This document shows, piece by piece, positions 5,741-8,534 of a DNA stretch of 8,534 nt. Every line of letters begins with the position of its first letter. Position 1 is the stretch's first letter. Below the pieces are notes generated by a model, which was given only the letters and a program-made list of their open reading frames with translations, was not told the origin of the DNA and made no database searches. The position numbers and the translations under genes were made by a program. The DNA comes from DATGLE01 sp035294325 (GTDB taxonomy: Bacteria > Chloroflexota > Ktedonobacteria > Ktedonobacterales > Ktedonobacteraceae), in assembly GCA_035294325.1 (NCBI GenBank), contig DATGLE010000178.1, forward strand, positions 1-8,534, in the 5' to 3' direction.

Positions 5741-5958
5741 GCCGGTAGACTGCTGAATTCGGCAAACCGTGGGAACTCTGGCACTCTCGCCCGCACCCAC
5801 TACTCGCCGGTAGACTGCTGAATATAGCAAACCGTGAGAACTCTGGCACTCTCGCCTGCACCCACCACTCACCGGTAGACTGCTGAATATGGCAAACCGT
5901 GGGAACTCTGGCACTCTCGCCTGCACCCACCACTCGCCGGTAGACTGTTGAATTCGGC
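5731..5958. repeat. Tandem array of a 65-bp unit, 3.5 copies
   Basis: Units start at 5731, 5796, 5861 and 5926 (each with CCCAC), giving a constant 65-bp period; the fourth stops near 5958. Neighbouring full units differ at about four or five bases. The outer copies read GAATTCGGC where the two inner ones read GAATAT(A/G)GC. The period is not a multiple of three and no spacers vary, so it is neither a coding repeat nor a CRISPR array. It fills the upstream region of the GNAT gene. Confidence 0.93.
5821..5849 (-). promoter_or_regulatory. Promoter-like sequence inside the 65-bp repeat
   Basis: On the minus strand GTGCCA (5844-5849) is followed by 17 bases and TATATT (5821-5826). The next unit has the same -35-like box with CATATT, and the first unit has CGAATT. 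It points at the GNAT gene about 175 bases away. The -35 match is only four of six. Confidence 0.3.
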
Positions 5959-5962
5959 GAGG

Positions 5963-5983
5963 GGAACGGCCAGCGACCGTTCC
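5963..5983. repeat. Hairpin GGAACGG-N7-CCGTTCC at the array edge
   Basis: Perfect 7-base arms with a 7-base loop lie a few bases beyond the truncated fourth repeat unit. No T run follows on either strand. Confidence 0.5.
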
Positions 5984-6157
5984 GAAAGGATTTCTCTGCC
6001 TGGGAACGCAGCAGGCGGCCTATCCGTGAGAAGTGGTGGCAAGGGAAGGGACAGCGCTTTTCACAGCCAGGCTTTTTTTCTGGAACCTTCGCGTGGGCCG
6101 CCCTGGTGGCGGCCCTGGTGGCGGCTCACGCACTGTTCCCAGAAAGCTCTGCCCGTG
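5984..6157. other. Non-coding tract between the repeat array and the proS terminator
   Basis: No credible gene is seen here. It contains a weak 5-base-arm hairpin (GCCTG 5998-6002, CAGGC 6012-6016), a run of seven Ts on the plus strand (6073-6079) without a convincing stem before it, and the 12-bp direct repeat at 6101-6124. Confidence 0.5.
6101..6124. repeat. Two tandem copies of CCCTGGTGGCGG
   Basis: Two exact 12-bp copies (6101-6112 and 6113-6124) stand head to tail. With the bases before them they also form GCCGCC-CTGGT-GGCGGC (6097-6113), a GC-rich hairpin. Confidence 0.7.
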
Positions 6158-6179
6158 AAAAAGGGACGGCGCCCGCCCC
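6158..6179 (-). terminator. Intrinsic terminator of proS
   Basis: On the minus strand GGGGCGG-GCG-CCGTCCC forms seven pairs (one G-U) around a 3-base loop and is followed directly by TTTTT (6158-6162). It begins about 54 bases past the proS stop, on the same strand. It is the clearest intrinsic terminator in the window and separates proS from the GNAT gene. Confidence 0.75.
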
Positions 6180-6232
6180 GCACGCCACCGTTCGCACACA
6201 AGCCGCAGATGGTAAGGGGATAGCCCACCCCT

Positions 6233-7990
6233 TCAAGGGAGGTACTTTCCCCTGCACCCCTCCTGAATTTCTTCCTGGATGACGCGCACGGCGTCGGGCA
6301 GGGGAACGATGCGGCTCTCGCGCTGCGTGCGCAGCTTGAGTTCGATGCCACCGTTCTTGAGCGAGCGCCTGCTGACGACGGCGCGCAGCGGCAGGCCGAT
6401 CAGATCAGCGTCGTTGAACTTGACGCCGGCACTCTCCGTGCGGTCATCGAAGAGTGTCTCGATACTGGAGGCGCACAGGTCGGCGTAGAGCTGTGCGGCG
6501 GCCTGCGCGGTCTCGGCTTTGTCGAGATCGAGGCCGATCAGCGCGACGTGATAGGGCGCGATACTGAACGGCCAGATGATGCCCTTCTCGTCGTGGCTCT
6601 GCTCGACGACGATGCCCATCAGGCGACTGATGCCGATACCGTAGCTGCCCATGACGAACGGGCGCGGCGCGCCCTCAGCATCCAGGTAAGAGGCGTCGAA
6701 GAGTTCGCTATACATTGTGCCCAGCTTGAAGATGTGCCCCAGTTCGCTGCCCCGCAGCGCATGCAGCGTGCCGCCACAGCGTACACAGCGCGCGCCATCG
6801 CAGGCCGAGGCGATATCCTCCCACGCGTCGACGCGGAAGTCGCGCGGATAGTTCACGTTCATGATGTGATAATCGGCACGATTGGCCCCGGTGACGAAAT
6901 TAGTTCCTTCCTTGAGAGAGAGGTCCGCGACGATGAGGATATGCTCAGCCTTGTCGAGCGGCGAGGTGTAGCCGGCGATGATGCCCTCGCGGGCGAGTTC
7001 TTCCGGCGTCGCCAGGTGCAGGTTGGAGGCGTTGATGCCCGCACGATAGAGCGCGTTCGCCAGCTTGACCTCGTTGATCTCCAGGTCGCCGCGCACCAGC
7101 GCCAGCACGCTTTTTCCACCCGCGACATAGCAGACCGACTTCATCGTCCGCGCCTCCGGTACATTGAGGAAGGCAGCCAGGGCGCTGATCGTCGTGCAGC
7201 CGGGCGTGTAGACCTCTTCCATCGCAGCCTCCGGCCCCCCTCCAGACTGGGAACGCACAAACTCGGCCTTCTCACGATTGGCCGCGTAATCGCAGGTGTC
7301 ACAGCGCATGGCGTCGTCCTCGCCGGCTTCGGTGAGCGCGATAAACTCGTGCGATTCTTTACCGCCGATGGCGCCACTATCGGCCTCGACGAGAATGAAG
7401 CGCAGGCCGCAGCGCGCGAAGATGGCGCGATACGCTTCGATAAGCTTACGGTAAGAGTTGTCGAGTCCATCCTGGTCGGCGTCGAAGCTATAGAGGTCCA
7501 TCATCAGGAACTCGCGCGTGCGCAGCAGGCCAGCGCGTGGCCGCAACTGGTCACGGAATTTGCTCTGGATCTGATAAATGTAGCGCGGCAGGTCGCGATA
7601 GCTGCGCACAAACTCTTTTGCCAGCGTGGTCACGACCTCCTCGTGCGTCGCGCCGAGTGCCAGCGCACGCTCCCGACGATCCAGCAGGCTGAACAACTCG
7701 TCTCCGTAGGCTTCCGCGCGCGAGACGCCGCCATGCGCGGGGCGCATTTCCCACAGCTCTCTCGGCTGGATAATCGGCATGATGACCTCTTGACCACCTA
7801 TGCGGTCCATTTCTTCGCGCATAATCCGCGAAATTTTTTCCAGAACGCGCTTGCCGAGCGGCAAGAAGCTGTAGACGCCCGCCGTCAACTGACGTATATA
7901 GCCGGCGCGCACCAGCAATTCCTGGTTGCAGCTCTCGGCATCGCGCGGCGCTTCGCGCAGCGTTGTGGTGAGCAGTTGTGAAATGCGCAT
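6233..7990 (-). CDS. proS: Prolyl-tRNA synthetase, bacterial type with editing domain
   Basis: This 585-residue class II synthetase charges tRNA-Pro with proline using ATP in the cytoplasm. It has the bacterial layout: a catalytic core with TXE loop ATHEE (114-118) and motif 2 at 145-161 (FRDQLRPRAGLLRTREF), an inserted YbaK-like editing domain (about 225-390), motif 3 at 448-456 (GSYGIGISR), and a C-terminal anticodon-binding domain (about 475-575). The editing domain keeps the conserved LVRGD/INEVK stretch with K309, a GxxxP loop (GYTSP, 340-344) and H375, so mischarged Ala-tRNA-Pro hydrolysis is plausible. The length is close to the usual 570. Motif 2 carries Q148 where other ProRS have Glu. 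The ATG at 7990 follows GGAAGGAG, with its last base six bases from the start. A terminator lies downstream and csaA upstream. Confidence 0.97.
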   Translation of the reverse strand: MRISQLLTTTLREAPRDAESCNQELLVRAGYIRQLTAGVYSFLPLGKRVLEKISRIMREEMDRIGGQEVIMPIIQPRELWEMRPAHGGVSRAEAYGDELFSLLDRRERALALGATHEEVVTTLAKEFVRSYRDLPRYIYQIQSKFRDQLRPRAGLLRTREFLMMDLYSFDADQDGLDNSYRKLIEAYRAIFARCGLRFILVEADSGAIGGKESHEFIALTEAGEDDAMRCDTCDYAANREKAEFVRSQSGGGPEAAMEEVYTPGCTTISALAAFLNVPEARTMKSVCYVAGGKSVLALVRGDLEINEVKLANALYRAGINASNLHLATPEELAREGIIAGYTSPLDKAEHILIVADLSLKEGTNFVTGANRADYHIMNVNYPRDFRVDAWEDIASACDGARCVRCGGTLHALRGSELGHIFKLGTMYSELFDASYLDAEGAPRPFVMGSYGIGISRLMGIVVEQSHDEKGIIWPFSIAPYHVALIGLDLDKAETAQAAAQLYADLCASSIETLFDDRTESAGVKFNDADLIGLPLRAVVSRRSLKNGGIELKLRTQRESRIVPLPDAVRVIQEEIQEGCRGKYLP

Positions 7991-8044
7991 CTCTTCTCCT
8001 TCCTATTCGGGTGGAACTTCTCCATGTCATCCCGAGTTTTAGGA

Positions 8045-8181
8045 ATGTCATCCTGAGCGGCAGCGAAGGATCCGCTGCGCGAAGCAGCAGCGAGTCCGTC
8101 GTGCCTGCTGGCAAGAACCGGGCCACCCTCGCACATCGCTACGCTCGTGCGGGATCCTTCGCCTTCGGCTCAGGATGACAT
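8045..8181. repeat. MITE-like inverted repeat element
   Basis: ATGTCATCCTGAGC (8045-8058) plus GAAGGATCC (8065-8073) face their exact reverse complements at 8152-8160 and 8168-8181; only the short links of 6 and 7 bases differ. The 137-bp element has inner hairpins: GCTGC-GCGAA-GCAGC (8074-8088) and CGCAC/GTGCG (8130-8134, 8147-8151). A partial extra copy of the end, ATGTCATCCCGAG, lies at 8024-8036. No ORF and no clear target duplication are seen. I recall TGTCATCCTGAGCG...GAAGGATC-type ends as common dispersed repeats in bacterial genomes. It fills the proS-csaA gap. Confidence 0.75.
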
Positions 8182-8210
8182 GCTTGCCCCCATCTCTGTA
8201 TTCTGGTCGT

Positions 8211-8534
8211 CTAGAACATTTTGCCGCCCAGGGGAACTTCTTTCGTCGGGGTGAGCAAGACGACGTTGCCTTCCGCGTCAGGCAGGCCGAGCGTCAGGAC
8301 CTCGGACATGAACGGCCCGATCTGCCTGGGCGGGAAGTTGACGACGGCGATCACCTGCCGGCCCACCAGTTCCTCTTTTGTGTAATGCTTTGTGATCTGC
8401 GCCGACGATTTTTTGATGCCGATCTCCGCGCCGAAGTCAATGGTGAGCTTGTAGGCGGGTTTGCGCGCCTGGGGAAAGTCTTCGGCGCTGATGATTCTGC
8501 CGACGCGAATATCTACCTTTGTGAAATCGTCATA
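8211..8534 (-). CDS. csaA: CsaA-like tRNA-binding domain protein (5' end cut by the window)
   Basis: The last 107 residues are present, from YDDFTKVDIRVGRI to PLGGKMF. They match the CsaA / tRNA-binding-domain (EMAP-II-like OB fold) family: FxKVDIRVGxI near the start, IDFGAEIGIKKSSAQIT (32-48), VGRQVIAVVNFPPRQIGPFMSEVL (57-80) and VVLLTP near the end. CsaA is a small dimeric OB-fold protein described as a secretion-related chaperone in Bacillus; related domains bind tRNA. The family is about 110 residues long, so only a few N-terminal residues are missing. It reads in the same direction as proS, 220 bp upstream of it, separated by the MITE-like repeat. No signal peptide or membrane segment is visible. 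Confidence 0.9.
   Translation of the reverse strand, partial: YDDFTKVDIRVGRIISAEDFPQARKPAYKLTIDFGAEIGIKKSSAQITKHYTKEELVGRQVIAVVNFPPRQIGPFMSEVLTLGLPDAEGNVVLLTPTKEVPLGGKMF

Noticed and set aside
5638..5796. A 53-residue N-terminal extension of the GNAT protein
   Set aside because: It would be translated from the inverted repeat and tandem unit, while a strong Shine-Dalgarno places the start at the GTG at 5637.
5661..5933. Minus-strand open frames translating the 65-bp repeat into repeated peptides
   Set aside because: The repeats are open in several frames at once because of their composition. The period is not divisible by three, so the peptide changes frame each unit, and no Shine-Dalgarno supports a start.
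5731..5958. CRISPR array
   Set aside because: The whole 65-bp unit repeats with no variable spacers, and no cas genes are nearby.
6061..6080. Plus-strand terminator before the T7 run at 6073-6079
   Set aside because: Only a 4-base stem with a 1-base loop precedes the T run, and no plus-strand gene ends here.
6548..7981. A 477-codon plus-strand open frame opposite proS
   Set aside because: It lies fully antisense to a well-supported synthetase gene, has an Arg/Ala/Val-rich composition with no recognisable motif, and is a product of GC-rich codon bias.
7991..8210. T-box riboswitch upstream of proS
   Set aside because: No conserved GGTGGNACCGCG-type antiterminator sequence or terminator pair is seen; the gap is filled by the MITE-like repeat.

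Overview
The window comes from a bacterial chromosome. Most coding regions are GC-rich (about 58-65% in the stretches I counted by eye), genes are spaced by repeat- and palindrome-rich intergenic DNA, and the one tRNA gene does not encode its CCA tail. These traits, with a DUF2785 protein and a stand-alone pore-loop K+ channel, fit a repeat-rich Chloroflexota (Ktedonobacteria-like) genome. That taxonomic guess is an inference with low to moderate confidence.

Left part (1-1230): a complete tyrosine recombinase with all six catalytic residues reads rightward and stops about 125 bp before the 3' end of an opposing tRNA-Thr(UGU) gene. The recombinase gene is visibly lower in GC (about 45%) and favours T-ending codons such as GCT. 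This is the classic end of an element integrated into a tRNA 3' end; the rest of the element would lie left of the window. The tRNA has a near-consensus sigma70 promoter on its own strand.

Middle (1299-5157): a perfect 24-bp palindrome precedes a rightward K+ channel gene (TLGYGD filter). It converges, with only 9 bp between stops, on a leftward DUF2785 gene. Next comes a leftward amidase-signature hydrolase with an intact Lys-Ser-Ser triad. A perfect 24-bp-arm inverted repeat separates the amidase stop from the DUF2785 start.

Right part (5158-8534): everything reads leftward. In order along the map these are a small GNAT acetyltransferase (GTG start chosen from its Shine-Dalgarno sequence), a roughly 580-bp non-coding tract, prolyl-tRNA synthetase (proS) ending at a good intrinsic terminator, a MITE-like inverted repeat, and a nearly complete csaA-like gene cut by the window end. 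The non-coding tract holds a 25-bp-arm inverted repeat running into 3.5 tandem copies of a 65-bp unit.

No single pathway joins these genes. The only functional neighbourhood is csaA-proS, which pairs a tRNA-binding-fold protein with an aminoacyl-tRNA synthetase, plus the tRNA gene. The most notable material is non-coding: the integration boundary, two near-perfect hairpin elements sharing a flanking motif, the 65-bp array and the MITE-like repeat. No clearly new multi-gene system is visible.
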